Below, piece by piece: positions 45,521-57,399 of a DNA stretch of 64,000 bases; positions within the stretch are counted from its first letter, which is position 1; each line of letters begins with the position of its first letter. The stretch covers positions 682,001 through 746,000 of the forward strand of contig BGZK01000071.1 of NCBI GenBank assembly GCA_005406025.1. The letters are read 5' to 3'. Under the pieces are notes generated by a model. It made no database searches. It had not been told where the DNA came from and saw nothing but the letters and a program-made list of their open reading frames with translations. The stretch is from Eumeta japonica (Eukaryota > Arthropoda > Insecta > Lepidoptera > Psychidae). A program made the translations under genes and the position numbers.

Positions 45521-47396
45521 ATCATAAGTGGCGAGACGTAGTTTAAACGAACTGAATAGTCCGGTTCATTTTTGTACAACTTTTGTTAATGTGTTCTTTA
45601 TTCAACGAAAGCGGACCGAACCAGGCTAGGTAGTCAACTTCTACACTATTAGATGTCGGACAGCCTGCTGCTATGTACAGCGGAAATTTATTTTAATTAT
45701 AACATCATCAGCTCATCCAGGGTTTGTGATATTTAAAAGAATTTAGTCTAGATACGATCTTAGTCCCGACTTGTGCCTGTCGTGCCTGTACGCCATTACA
45801 TCATACATAGTTCCGTTATTGCTCTGAGATGTTTTTGTAATATTTTATAACTATTGTATATCAGATAAGATATCGAGGTTATGACTAAAGGATCAAATCG
45901 AGTTTGTAACTATTTTAAGGCAACATGTGTTTAGGCTCAGTTATATGTATGTTTACAAGCGAATAATTTAATTAGGCTTTGAAATTTTGTTTCATAAAAT
46001 AAGACGAGCGACACTTCGATCGCTGCGACAAATCAATTTGTCGATCATGATTTGGTGACGTTTTTGTAGTGAAAAATGAACTTTTAAATTGGTTGTGCAA
46101 TAAGCGTTAAGCATGGCGGGTGATGAAACAATGACGGTGATGTAAGACGGCTTTCCTATGATTGACATTGTTACGTCATACTTAGATGCAAAAATAATAA
46201 CGAATTATGCATCAGTCAAATAAATTATTAATGTAATTAATATATTAGTAATAGTATTTCCTTACATTAATAACTATTATTAATGTAAGGAAATACTATT
46301 AAAAATATTGTTTTGGTTTACTGAACTGACTCTCAGAATTATTTATTTAATAGATAGCTACATTGTCCCTGGATAGTATAATTCTTTTTTTGTCCAGAAA
46401 ACTTTATAATTAATAGTACATATTTATATATTTTTCATCATTATATTAGTATATTTTTCAGCAACGGGCGTGGTAGCTTTTCTTCCAGTTTCGCACGCTT
46501 GTATATGTTATGTAATGAATTTTTAACAGAAACCCGTAATACCTGTATGTACATAAAGACGTAACTGTATATCTTTGCGCAAGCCAAACTTGTAAACTGT
46601 TGGACCGATTTCCATCGATTTAATTAGAATCGTCCGTATAATGAGATAATGCTCAATTCTTTTCGGAACGAAGTTCCATATCGCACGTTACACTCCAGAC
46701 GCTCGTAGATGAGAACTAGGCCGAACGAAAAAAATGCACTTACCTAAAACTACGACCGTCATCAGACTTTTGCTACAGGGCATTACAGCCCAGCGTGTAG
46801 TGCAGTGCAATTGTATTCGTTAAATCTGTGCGTGTATAAGCGTACACAAATATGAGTTCAAATATAAACCCTTCACCGATTACTTCGATCATAAATCACG
46901 ATCTCCATTTTGTATGACCAATGAGTTCTAGCTCAGTGCTCGTACTGACAAACACTTGCACTGATTGTAATACTTTACAACAGATAAGAAAACGCAAAGG
47001 CACTCAAATTAATCCCAATATGACTAAGTGTAAGTTTCGTAACTTACACTTTACATGATTAATCGTGACTCACTGACAAACAGATGTTTGAAGTGGCCAC
47101 CTAATCGATTTGCACCGAGGGAAAATTATTGGGAAAAGCCTTTAAGTATAATTTCTCTTTTTATGTTCGCAGCATATTTATATCTCTTAAATAATAGAAA
47201 TATGTTAGTTTTCACATCATCTATTTGCTGCATAACGAATTTAGATAAGTTAAAAAATAGTTGAAATAAGTCAATTTTACTTTATTCAAAAAGTTAGCGT
47301 CGGAAAAACAATCCGATCAAGGCTAGGTTGTCGTTGGGAAAATGTAAGTTGTACATTGAATATCTATTATTCTATATGTAATTGCACGAAACAAAA
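45521..47396. other. Non-coding stretch
   Basis: No gene. It includes a perfect hairpin at 46250-46300 and, at about 46660-46690, the palindrome GGAACGAAGTTCC, which is also present near 48220. Confidence 0.45.
46250..46300. repeat. Perfect hairpin, 24-bp arms, 3-nt loop
   Basis: Arms begin AATAGTATTTCCTTACATTA; the loop is CTA. The arms match over all 24 bases. The flanking sequence is also AT-rich but does not continue the symmetry. Confidence 0.93.
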
Positions 47397-47547
47397 GTAC
47401 AATATACGAAACTCTGCCGCTCTGAATTGCCCGCGAATGATAGTATAACGCTTCCCGACCTTTCCTTCTTCTTCCTTGTGTTCTATTTCAAGACATCATG
47501 ACACTTTCGTGGATAACTTCACAACGGCAGAATTTCGTGCGTTGTAC
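47397..47547 (-). mobile_element. MITE copy 3 (GTAC...CTCTGCCGC family)
   Basis: Ends GTACAATATACGAAACTCTG and, inverted, GTACAACGCACGAAATTCTG; 151 bp. Opposite orientation to the copies at 6046-6193 and 6746-6899. This copy has the best preserved terminal repeats and so defines the family ends. Confidence 0.82.
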
Positions 47548-47567
47548 TGTATTTATATCGGCAACAC

Positions 47568-47660
47568 ATCCCTGGGGCTGCGGATGTCCATGGGTGGCGG
47601 TGACTATTTACTCTTCAATGGTCCGCATGCTCGTTTGTCCCTTACGAATCCTATAAAAAG
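47568..47660 (+). repeat. Fragment of lepidopteran SINE/LINE-like tail
   Basis: GGATGTCCATGGGTGGCGGT, then GACTATTTACTC and CGCATGCTCGTTTGTCCC, follow the order of the family tail. It directly follows MITE copy 3. Confidence 0.7.
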
Positions 47661-49555
47661 TGTGGTTAGTTCATTTCAATGTGAACGAAAACTAGTGGGT
47701 GCTTGAAACTATTTAAGAATGTCGGTATTTTTCTGTTTGAAGATAAACAGTTTGTCAAATACAGGCGAAACCGTTTATAATATATAAAATATAGAAAACG
47801 AATATAGTTTATAAAGTGTTAGATAACCACTTCTAATAATAACAATAATATAATCTATAAGAATACCTACAGTTTGTAATCAAGCAACTGTAAGCTTTCA
47901 AAATTAAAACAAAATGCTCTAACCTCTTTTTGTCCTTCAATTAAAAATAGTTATAGAGATGTATTACTAATTATTAATCACTCGATGATCGTATGAAAAG
48001 TGGGAGAGAAGTTAGACAAATAGTGGAAAAGTTCGATAGTATTCGTATTTACAATCGTCTCGGAGGTAAGCAGACGTCATGCTCAAAACACTCGCAGCCG
48101 TGTACATAATAGCTATAGCGAATGCCGTTTTATATTAAAAAAAAAAAAAAACTACGTATATAGGACATCCACACATCTTTAGTTCGTTCAGGAGTTGTGA
48201 TCCGGTTGGAACGAAGTTCCTTTTGCCATATATTATGTAATATCAAATAATAAGAACAGCGCTATTATAAAAAAAAAAAAACTAAATAAATCACTAACAA
48301 ATAAATCAATCACACAAACGATGATATCATTTTTTTTTTATTCAAAACTTTGTTTAGTACATCAAGCTGCACAAATATGTAATTTTTGAAATCGTTAATA
48401 AATGTCGCTTTCATACGTATAAAATGAATTTATTAAAGAATTAAAATTAAAAACACCATCTCCAGAACGGAATAAAAACCGAAAATTGGTCTTAAAGAAA
48501 TTATCACAATAACATTATTATTTATTGCAAATGTAATATGCACGTGCATAATACGTGTAAAGTGATACTATATAGATTTTTATACCAAAATGTTGAAAAA
48601 CGTAATTAGAGCCGCGCCACGTCGCGTACATCTGTGCGGCTATTACATGCCATACTTAATAACTATAGTGTGCTAAAGACACTGAGAGCCGAATGGAAAA
48701 TGCATATGGAGGGCGCATAACGCTTTTTCCTTACGTGATCATTTTTGAAAATTAACACCGCCTAAAACTGCATTAAGCAATTTCGTTCCAAAAATTTAAT
48801 ACAATAAAAAATGCAATACATCTGAATCCATATGCGAAAGAAATCACCAGTATCAACACACGACTGATGAAACGACTAGTCTACAGATAGGGAACTTTTT
48901 ACTCTTGGATGATGGGTCACTCACTTAAAAACAAAAACATACTAATGACAGGAATTGTCTTATTAATTACTACATTTAATTTTTTAAAAGATATGGTATT
49001 TTCCGGTAGTTTTGTATGTTTCTGCAGTAGAATAAAGAATCGAAGAAAAAAGTGATTCAGGCAATTCCTTAAAATTCTAATGGCGATAGTTTTTTTGGCG
49101 TTTTGACGCCGTACTGTATTTTGATATATAAAGACGAAATTATAGTGACACAATTATGTGTCTATACTGATTTGGTTCTTAAACTAATGAACCACTATAA
49201 TGAAATGTTTTTCTATTCGTCTGAAAATTTGAGACCTATAAGTATATGCTCGTATTATAGTGGGCAAGTTGTAAGGTTGGTGACAAAAAAGCGATTTATA
49301 AATTGATCGACTCATTGCAACGAGACAAACAACAAAATTTCAATGAATAATTCAATTATAAAAAAAATAGTACTTATTTTCCCTATACCTGAGCGAAGAC
49401 AATTTAAGCTGCTAGTTAACAATACATAAATAAATACATTTGCTAATCTATTTTTTCTTTACGATACTTAAAAGCATATAAATACCAAAATAGTTATTTT
49501 TATAAATTACAGCTAACTGACATGTCCCCTTCCTTAATTCACCCTCTCGGCATCC
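47661..49555. other. Intergenic, no gene seen
   Basis: AT-rich with poly-A runs near 48135 and 48270. The frames at 48917-49306 match nothing known to me. Confidence 0.45.
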
Positions 49556-49679
49556 CGAAGCCGTCCATTGCGCAGTCGCGTACTCGACGCCACCATTAAC
49601 GTTGTCGTGAAGCACGCGGCGTTCCTACTGTTGTATCTCTGTTGAAATATTAAAAGGACTTGGAAAATCGGTCAGGAAA
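49556..49679 (+). promoter_or_regulatory. Probable promoter and 5' UTR of the 49680 start
   Basis: CpG content rises sharply here compared with the flanks (CGAAGCCGTCCATTGCGCAG, TCGCGTACTCGACGCC, GAAGCACGCGGCGTTCC). CGCAGTC near 49570 resembles an arthropod initiator. The stretch runs without an upstream ATG into CAGGAAA-ATG, a good start context. Confidence 0.45.
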
Positions 49680-49745
49680 ATGACAGTTAAAATCAATGAG
49701 GACTCCAAGGAAGCGGGAGAAACCATGGGGCTGTTGGAAAAGAAG
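49680..49745 (+). CDS. Candidate first coding exon (22 codons), gene body beyond window
   Basis: ATG in the context GGAAAATGA opens MTVKINEDSKEAGETMGLLE then KK, and the exon closes with consensus donor AAG|gtatgt in phase 0. The peptide is short, charged and hydrophilic, as expected for a cytosolic leader. The ending GLLEKK reminds me of the N-terminus of insect large-neutral amino-acid transporters (SLC7 family), but no transmembrane exon is visible in the remaining 14 kb. The assignment is therefore a guess. It may share downstream exons with 57636-57740, since both have phase-0 donors on the same strand. An ATG/donor pair can also occur by chance; the GC-rich leader argues against that. 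Confidence 0.5.
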
Positions 49746-52110
49746 GTATGTTTAGGTTGTAATGATGTCGTAGAGGTCAAAAATGGACATTGAATTTTAT
49801 TTCTTAAGGGCTCTACTTTAAAAACTATTTTCCTCTAAACATCGTAAGGGTGGTAGCGTTGTAGAATGTCAAAGGTTATAATACTTCTGCTATATAAACA
49901 TTTTCGTTTGTTTTCATAATAATATAAAATTTTGGATTATCAGAATATTTCTCGTCACATAATTAAATAAATTCCATTATTACAAAAATACAGGCTGATG
50001 AAATTCGTAGAATATAAATCGTAAGTTGCGCAATATGTTCAAAACTTAGATGAGTGATTGGATACAATTACAATAAAAGGAAAAAAAACAAAATTTTAGT
50101 ACAGGTGCGGATGTTTGTTTATGATGTAATTTGAATATTATACGTTTTTCAAATGGCTGATTTTCAAAAGTTACTCCTTCGTGACACCGAAAGATGCTGA
50201 TCGCGCGGTCCGCGTAACCGTCTATTGTCAGAGATATAGAAGGCTAATAACCCACGAACTGTGGCTAGTGGCGTTTTCATTTCTCACAACACACCATATT
50301 ACCGACCAAAAAGGGGCACAATAAATATTTTATTAAAACATTAGAATTGCGACTTATTCCACAATATTATGATTGAAATGTTACTATTGCAGCTATGCAA
50401 GAATATCTTATATATTAATAATTAAATTCGCATTATTTACTTAATAAAAGAATTATTACATAAAAAAATATGTAATAGTTTATTATTGATGGAAAACAAT
50501 AGATCTTTCTTCTTTAGTTTCTTTCTTCTTTGATCATGACTTACAGAATTACGAGTAATGGACAAGTAAGCAGATATAATTGTGGATAATTGTGGCATTA
50601 GTAGGTTTTGCGATTTGGCTGCCATGCGGTTAAAGCGAATTTAAAAAAAATAAAATAAAACAATAACTAAATGTGTAGGGATGGACATCCGAGTGCTTAT
50701 GTGTGGACGTCCAGTAAAACGTAAAGATTTGAGTTATGATCTTTGGATTTTAAAAGCCATTTCGAGAGAAAACAATATTTTTAAATTTCCTAGACTTTTT
50801 AAGAAAACAGTGACTTTTTTTATCTGTCAAAAAGGTAGAACTCGCCTAGTTTTGCTGAATTTCCTAGTAATGTTGTAAAAAAAAGGGTTTATTAAATGGA
50901 AAATAATCAGTATTTGTCAAATTGATAAATTGAGAAAATTCAACTTTGAATTAAGTTTGAATTTGGCTTTGATCATACTATATGACAATATATCATTCAT
51001 GATAATGATGTAGATCATCATTCAATATATAATGTTGAACTTTTAAATATTCAAATAAACTGTTTCAAATATTTTACGATAATATAATACAATTAAAAAA
51101 TAATTTATCTATTTTATCGATAAAGAGTCTATAAGTGTTGTATTCAATTTGTACGGCCACGAAATTATATCTATGCATATATTAGACAAATAGAAGTCGC
51201 GTCGCGATAACCTCTTAAGGTTATATTTTAAGATATGTCAACGATTTCATACCGGAATAGGACCCCGGCTAGCTGCGGCGAGCGCGTGGGCGCGCCGGCA
51301 ATTCGTGGCTCGCCGTAGATTAGGAGCATCCTGCCATTTACTCGTTGAGCTAAGAAAGCCGTATCGTACAATGGATTCAATAACCGCCCCAGCTGAAAAT
51401 AGCTGCAACACAAAAACGTAATAATGACGTCGACATTAACAATATCACTGTGGTGTTATATGTCAGTCGTTTCCTTGATCGTTCACTTTCATCACATAAA
51501 TAAACTTTTTACGTCATTTTGCAAATCCGTGTTGAATTCGGAATAATAGTACACGAAGTTAGCAGCAAATCAATTTCTTTGCAACCATGTGTAAGTATTT
51601 TTGAGAAAGGCTTGCAGTATTACGAAATGTAGATCGCATTAGAGGATCGATTGCATCGAGATACGTTTTATAATTACATATACGTGGCTGCGGCATTACA
51701 CGCGATGAATTTATTTTTTAAAAACCAACCGATTTTCCGTGAGCATTCATTTGCATGGAATAAAGACAATATATTGTACCAAGCTACGCTCAAATTACCC
51801 GTGAAAACCCTATTGAAATAAAATTGTACGCTTAGGGCTTCAATCTTAGCATGTTCAAATAAATAAAAAAATTGTTAACCGAATGTGCATGCCTTAAGCG
51901 CTCGTGCCATACATATATTATTTAAATTATAGGTTTATAATAACATATGAGCTTTTCATCAAAAATCCTCTTTTTTATTTTTGATTTTCAAATAATTTCA
52001 TAATAAACTTGAATCGAAAAAAGGATAGGTAATTTTTTCATATTTATTAGACATCATAATGCAAAATTATGTATGTAGTTTAATGCATGATTGTGTTTCA
52101 CTTTTAACGA
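49746..52110. other. Putative first intron, no gene seen
   Basis: AT-rich. A GC-rich patch at 51260-51320 (GGCTAGCTGCGGCGAGCGCG) is isolated. The frames at 50437-50878 and 51228-51413 match nothing known. Confidence 0.4.
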
Positions 52111-52221
52111 GAATGTTTTATATTACTACCGCTATCTGTTGGCAATTACAAAAATAAACAACTTCACGCTCAATTTATTTTTGTAATCGCCAACAGATGG
52201 CGGTAACAATATAAAACATTC
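52111..52221. mobile_element. Compact inverted repeat, 48-bp arms, 15-bp loop
   Basis: The arm at 52111-52158 (with CTATCTGTTGGC and ATTACAAAAATAAA) is matched in reverse at 52174-52221 with five mismatches. It looks like a very short foldback MITE or a solo hairpin. Confidence 0.85.
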
Positions 52222-52671
52222 ATTTCAACCTCTATTTTAGATTATTTAAGTGAAATGGCGAAACAAAATATGAATAACTGCCAGTTAAAAAATTCAATTA
52301 CAGCTAATCGGTACTATATTAAGTTGTGATTTTCAATACAGTTCTTCCTAATCGATTAATGATGAGATTGAAAAATAAATTAAATTTAAAAGTTAAATAC
52401 TTTTTAGTTATCGTGGTCACACCCAGTGTAGACGAGATTTTCAGGCGACGGTAGAAGCATACCTACGTCGCACTTAAGGCATGCAATAACATTTAAAAAA
52501 TATATTTATTGTATTCTGTTACACTTCCTATATCGGTCGCAATCATTTTTTGCCAAATATTTTCAATTTACAGACATGACGGTTTCGCAATTTTATCATG
52601 TGTGGTAAAACTGCTAAAAAATTTTTATTAATAAACAAAATATAATACATATTAAAAACGATGTATAAATA
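52222..52671. other. Non-coding stretch
   Basis: AT-rich, nothing recognised. Confidence 0.45.
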
Positions 52672-53400
52672 AAAAACCGGCTAAGAGCATGTCGGACCAT
52701 GCTCAGTGTAGTGTTGCGTAGACATTACTACAAAGAAATGCACTACAAATGAAAAACTACGTTGTTACATATTTTCCATGTTTCCCGCATATAATAGGTA
52801 TTAAGCACTTTAGTCAACTATAACTAAAGAAACAAATTGATATCACGACTGTTACTCTGAATCTAATGTAAATTAAAGTCCACCAGTAAGATAGCGCGTC
52901 TTCAAGGCACTTACGTCCTTTTATTAAAAAGCGCAGTTTTTTCAGGAATAACTAAAAAACGGTATATCCAATCATCCTTAAAATAATTTTCACGCTATAT
53001 CCGATCATCTTAAAAATAATTTTCATTAAAAGTTGATGCTATAATTTTTTTCATATTTTTTGAATGTACGGTTTACAAATAAAAGGGGAGGGGGACAATT
53101 TCTGCTAATTTCAAAGCGATTTTTTCCGAAAATATTGAATTATTCAAAAAAAATTTAAAACCTTTTTTAAAAGGTGTGTTCGTATATATGCCATATTAAC
53201 AGATATATGGAATGCCCCCTAGAAATATTTATTTTTGTTATTTAAGTACTAAACATAGTAGCGGTTTATACAATGATGTTTTAAGTAAAATTGATGTAGT
53301 TTTTGAGTAAAATGCCTATGACATATGGACGGATGGACGGACAGACATGACGAAAGTATAATCTGTTCCGTTTTTGCCATTTTGACTCGGAACCCTAAAA
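52672..53400 (-). repeat. GGTTCCGTA / GGCCGGTTT element, full-length copy (minus)
   Basis: The plus strand starts AAACCGGCTAAGAGCATGTC (inverted GGCCGGTTT end) and finishes GACTCGGAACCCTAAAAA (inverted GGGTTCC start). GGACGGATGGACGGACAGAC at about 53328 is the inverse of the GTCCGTCCGTCTGTCC tract of 28790. Both ends are present over 729 bp, with no open frame of note. The most complete copy in the window. Confidence 0.8.
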
Positions 53401-53402
53401 AA

Positions 53403-53451
53403 GGTGTAATAAACAGGTGGATCATTTTTTTGTCCACTTGTTTATTACACC
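53403..53451. repeat. Hairpin, 19-bp arms, 11-nt loop
   Basis: GGTGTAATAAACAGGTGGA against TCCACTTGTTTATTACACC, one mismatch. It abuts the outer end of the element at 52672-53400. Confidence 0.85.
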
Positions 53452-53813
53452 ATTTTTCATCACTACTAGTTCTGTCGTCCGTGTAACACTGTCATTTTTT
53501 TTATTACTTTTACTAAAATTTTATTAAATCCTTTAATCCATTGTCTAATTACAAAAAGATACATACACAATTACACACAGACGAACAAACAGTAATCTAT
53601 TTTTCACTATAGTATATTAAATTCCATCAAAATGTGTTATGGCATTGTAACTAGGCTCAATTATAAAAAAATATTAGAAATGTTATATTTATGTCACTCA
53701 ATATGATACGAAATTCTTTCGCCACTACCATCATTTTACACTTTACGGCCCTCATTCTGGTTGTATTCTTTTTCACGTTAATAAAACAATTATAAAAACT
53801 TTATCCTACCTAT
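53452..53813. other. Non-coding stretch
   Basis: AT-rich, nothing recognised. Confidence 0.45.
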
Positions 53814-54205
53814 AAGTTTTGAAAATTCAACTGAAAATGGTTGCTAACTAGATTTAAATCTTTATACAGCCTAAATGGTTACTGAAAATGAAAAATGATT
53901 AGAGAAACAAAAAAATAATTTTAAAAAGCTGTTCAATGATACCCTACTTGATATAGATCGTCGACTTTTATTTTATTCTTTTTTTCATGATATGGCGTCT
54001 AGTTGTCAACGTATTAAATTTTCATTACTTTCCTTTTTTTAGTGATACACACAAGATTTCGATTAAAATCGATTTACGTAAAAATCATCAACATGAGCTC
54101 ACGCCTTCAGTTTCTAGAGCGTCATAAAGGAACAAACATACATACATTTATAGGGTGATAAACACATTACACTCCTTTACGTCGCATAGTCAGGTAAAAA
54201 GATTA
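53814..54205 (+). repeat. Dispersed repeat, copy 2 (pair with 12406-12735)
   Basis: It shares the ordered words described for copy 1, including AATGATACCCT and a GTCATAAAGGAACAAACATA tail. It then runs into GATAAACACATTACACTCCT, which elsewhere (14573) occurs on its own. The combination suggests that copy 2 keeps more of the original element. Confidence 0.5.
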
Positions 54206-54359
54206 GCCTATAATGGAAAAGTTTCCTACTGACTCCTACAAGTGTTTGAAGAACTACGGGAAGATAAAGAAAAAAAGTCTATTAAGTTTCACATTGTCCT
54301 CGGTGTAGATAAGTTTTTTGTATGATTTATCACTTCAAACTGTTTTCAAACTTATAGAC

Positions 54360-54450
54360 TGTGTATATTTTTTCATCTGTAGTGTATCCCTTTATAGAAA
54401 GGTTTCGGAACCTTACAGTGAGCATGGTTGGACATGCTCCTGGCCGGTTT
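54360..54450 (+). repeat. GGTTCCGTA / GGCCGGTTT element, 3' end
   Basis: TTTTTCATCTGTAGTGTATC, then GCATGGTTGGACATGCTCCT and GGCCGGTTT, equals the inverted left end of the 52672 copy. Only the 3' portion is clear. Confidence 0.65.
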
Positions 54451-54489
54451 CTTTTGATTACTCGCTTATGTTTATTCGCTCGCTTTTCT

Positions 54490-54657
54490 TATAGAAGGAG
54501 AGGGGAAGGGGATGAAGGTGAGGTTCAGGGGGAGAGAAGGAGATATAGAGCAAAAGGGTGAGAAAGAGAGAGAGGCGAGTGTAGTAGCCAGAAAGAAAGT
54601 AAGATCGAGATCAAGATTCTCATTACCACGCGTGCAGAGCCCCGGGCAGAAGCTAGT
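54490..54657 (+). repeat. AG-rich array with AGCTAG-T end
   Basis: GAGGGGAAGGGGATGAAGG, GGGGGAGAGAAGGAGATA and AAAGAGAGAGAGGCGAG form a degenerate purine array. It is followed by CAGAGCCCCGGGCAGAAGCT and AGT. Same arrangement as 2545-2852 and 4030-4275. Confidence 0.5.
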
Positions 54658-55575
54658 TTAGTACGCTAGGATTATGAATATTCGCTAACAATAACATCCC
54701 TTGTCATTGGCACTAAAGCTTGCAGATTGATACACAATGTGGATATGTGCGATCGAGCCCATAGGGGTGTTATGATTTCATAGGGATTTGAATTTGTAGA
54801 AACACAAGAGAACACCATTTATTATACAACATTTGCCAATGGAATCCAAAAACAAATTGTATTTTGCACGACCATGGAAAAATAAAGAGCAGATACTTTT
54901 GTCAACTGTCTTTTTTAGCGTTGTTGTGATTTCGACGCTTTCTCTTTCGGTAGTACTAAAATGACGACTATTCTATAATACTAGTTCTCTCAACTGTGCT
55001 AAAATAATAATAACTCTTATTGTAGTGTTGGTTAAGAGCCTTTTTAGCTTGTCTGGAGCTTGGCGTACGAGTAGGTAAGTATAAAACTGATAAATGAATT
55101 TCGCAATCGTTCTCGCTTACTTTCGCCAAAACGTATAAAAGTGCGTATTAACACACACAAATAGCCGTAATGAATATTTCTAAATAATCGTTCGGAAACG
55201 AGAACTTCTTATTCTGAATCTGTAACAAAACAGCAGCATCTATGCTACTATATAAATTTGTAGTTTCTGTCTGTGCATACATTTTTTTTATTAAATTTCA
55301 GAATAAATATTTTTTTTATGACTGTCTGACCCTTATATTTACCATTTTTTAAATATTTGTTTATATGTCCTTTTACAAGTTAAGAACGGTATGACTGATC
55401 TTAATGAAAATTATATATTTTATATTAAATACAGTGCGAACATGCGATTGCACAAATGATAGATTATATATAATTTCCATAAACGATATGGTAACTATTA
55501 AAAATAAACATTATTATTGTATTTTTTTGGTAGCCATATTCATCTGTTTCTATATAGTTGTGTGGTGGGGATTGT
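54658..55575. other. Non-coding stretch
   Basis: AT-rich, nothing recognised. Confidence 0.45.
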
Positions 55576-55587
55576 GTAGATGTGTCG

Positions 55588-55632
55588 GAATATGTGTGTG
55601 TTTCTGTGTGTGTGCGTGTGTGTGTGTGTGAG
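55588..55632 (+). repeat. (GT)n microsatellite, imperfect
   Basis: TGTGTGTG interrupted by TTTC and GC; about 45 bp. Confidence 0.9.
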
Positions 55633-55967
55633 CGAAATCGCGAGCATATTTGGATCATAAAAATAGTCATTGCCAAATTTCAATTTAATCCAAGCAGCGT
55701 AACAGAGTAACATGTGTTATTTTATATGTAAGCATAATTAACCAGCTGGAATATTAAAGTAATATCGAAGTGGCATCATATTTTGTAAGCTTAATTCGTC
55801 AATGCACGTTATAGACGTTGAGGAGCGGCGGTGATCACTGAGTATAGAGTGACCCTTAATCTCGATTATCCTCCATATTAAAGAAAAAAAGCCTATAAGT
55901 ATAAAAGTTATGGGTATTTATTTATTTATTTTCGAAAAATAATAACGAAATCATTCAATATACACTT

Positions 55968-55971
55968 ATAT

Positions 55972-56050
<79 letters not shown>
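55968..56050. repeat. Compound (CATA)n(TA)n microsatellite
   Basis: About six CATA units followed by about 27 TA units. Confidence 0.95.
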
Positions 56051-56055
<5 letters not shown>

Positions 56056-56413
56056 TCCTATAGAGATAAAATTAATTTTAGTACATAGGTTGAAATATAG
56101 AAAGTGGATAACATAAAATAAAAGCATGCTTAAAAAACAAATTAAATTTAAGAAATTAAAGCTATCACAATTTGTGTATTATTTTCACAGTGCTCGAATA
56201 CAATTCAGAGGCTGATCACATATCACAACGTTATATGTTCTAGCATATAAATATCAGGTGTTGTTATCTGTCTATTAACCATTTTTTTTATTTTATATTT
56301 GGTTGACTTAGTGAAAACATTTATATTTTTAAATTCCGTAGGTAGAGGGTTGACATATTTAATTGCCGTATAAAAAGGACTATTGTAATAATTTTACTTT
56401 GTAATTTTGTGCT

Positions 56414-56461
56414 CATAAATTATTTTATGCCTAGATAGATCTAGGCATAAAATAATTTATG
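56414..56461. repeat. Perfect hairpin, 22-bp arms, 4-nt loop
   Basis: CATAAATTATTTTATGCCTA plus GA, loop TAGA, then the exact complement. Confidence 0.93.
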
Positions 56462-56473
56462 ATAATAATCTAG

Positions 56474-56509
56474 ATAATAACTATGAAACTAGAGTTTCAT
56501 AGTTATTAT
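56474..56509. repeat. Perfect hairpin, 17-bp arms, 2-nt centre
   Basis: ATAATAACTATGAAACT, centre AG, then the exact complement. Only 12 bp downstream of the preceding hairpin, with unrelated arm sequence. Confidence 0.93.
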
Positions 56510-56783
56510 ATTTCTAAGTACATACTTTGAAATAATACATCAAACTAGCCTAGTACAAACTGTTGAACATTTAATACACTATCTTGTCCTATTTCTATTT
56601 CTTTGAGTATTCTTTTCTGCATAGCAAAAAGTGCTTTGATAGTGCTTTTGAAGTCACCACTCGAAGCAATGATGCCTTATTTAATATTTATTTAAACATT
56701 ATGTGGTATAACGTTTTTAAAGTTCCCATAAAGGTCTCATAAAGTATTTAATTTTTTTTTCCATGTAACTAGACTTTGTATTG

Positions 56784-56819
56784 GTCTAAGTTGCATAGTT
56801 CTAACTATGCATCTTAGAC
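56784..56819. repeat. Near-perfect hairpin, 17-bp arms, 2-nt centre
   Basis: GTCTAAGTTGCATAGTT, centre CT, AACTATGCATCTTAGAC; one mismatch. Confidence 0.9.
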
Positions 56820-57399
56820 AAACGAACAAGAATGTCACCAGATTATTGCCACCTGGGTGATGCGAAATTTGGAATCGTATATATATATATTGGGTTATAT
56901 TAGGTAGACATTTATTTAATTGTAGTCTGACTTTAACCTTTAACTTGTATGGGCCTCCTCGAACATGACTGATGAGGTATTCGATTTTCCTGTCATTTGA
57001 AACAGATGGTGTGATTTTACATAATTAGCTCATAGCTATACGTAAAAACTACGCACTTAGTCTCTGATGGCTCAAGAAAATATATTCAACAGGTTAAGTT
57101 AATAACTTAATAATTTCAGGTTGCAAATAACATTCCAATATTTTAGTATTCAATTTTCCTAACTATATTTCAGATTTGTGCGCATACGTTCCAGTCTAAA
57201 TTTGTTATTACCTATTTTTAAAATGTGGGACAACACATTTCCACATCAGTTTGTCGTTTTAAACTGTTATCGAGATGTAACAAGGTGTGAAACGGAACTC
57301 GCCGCTTTAAGGCAGGCTCTAATCGATCATCGATATCGCTATGGTGAATCGATTCGATGCGTTTCGAAATATCGTACTTATTGGGGTTGAACGACGACA

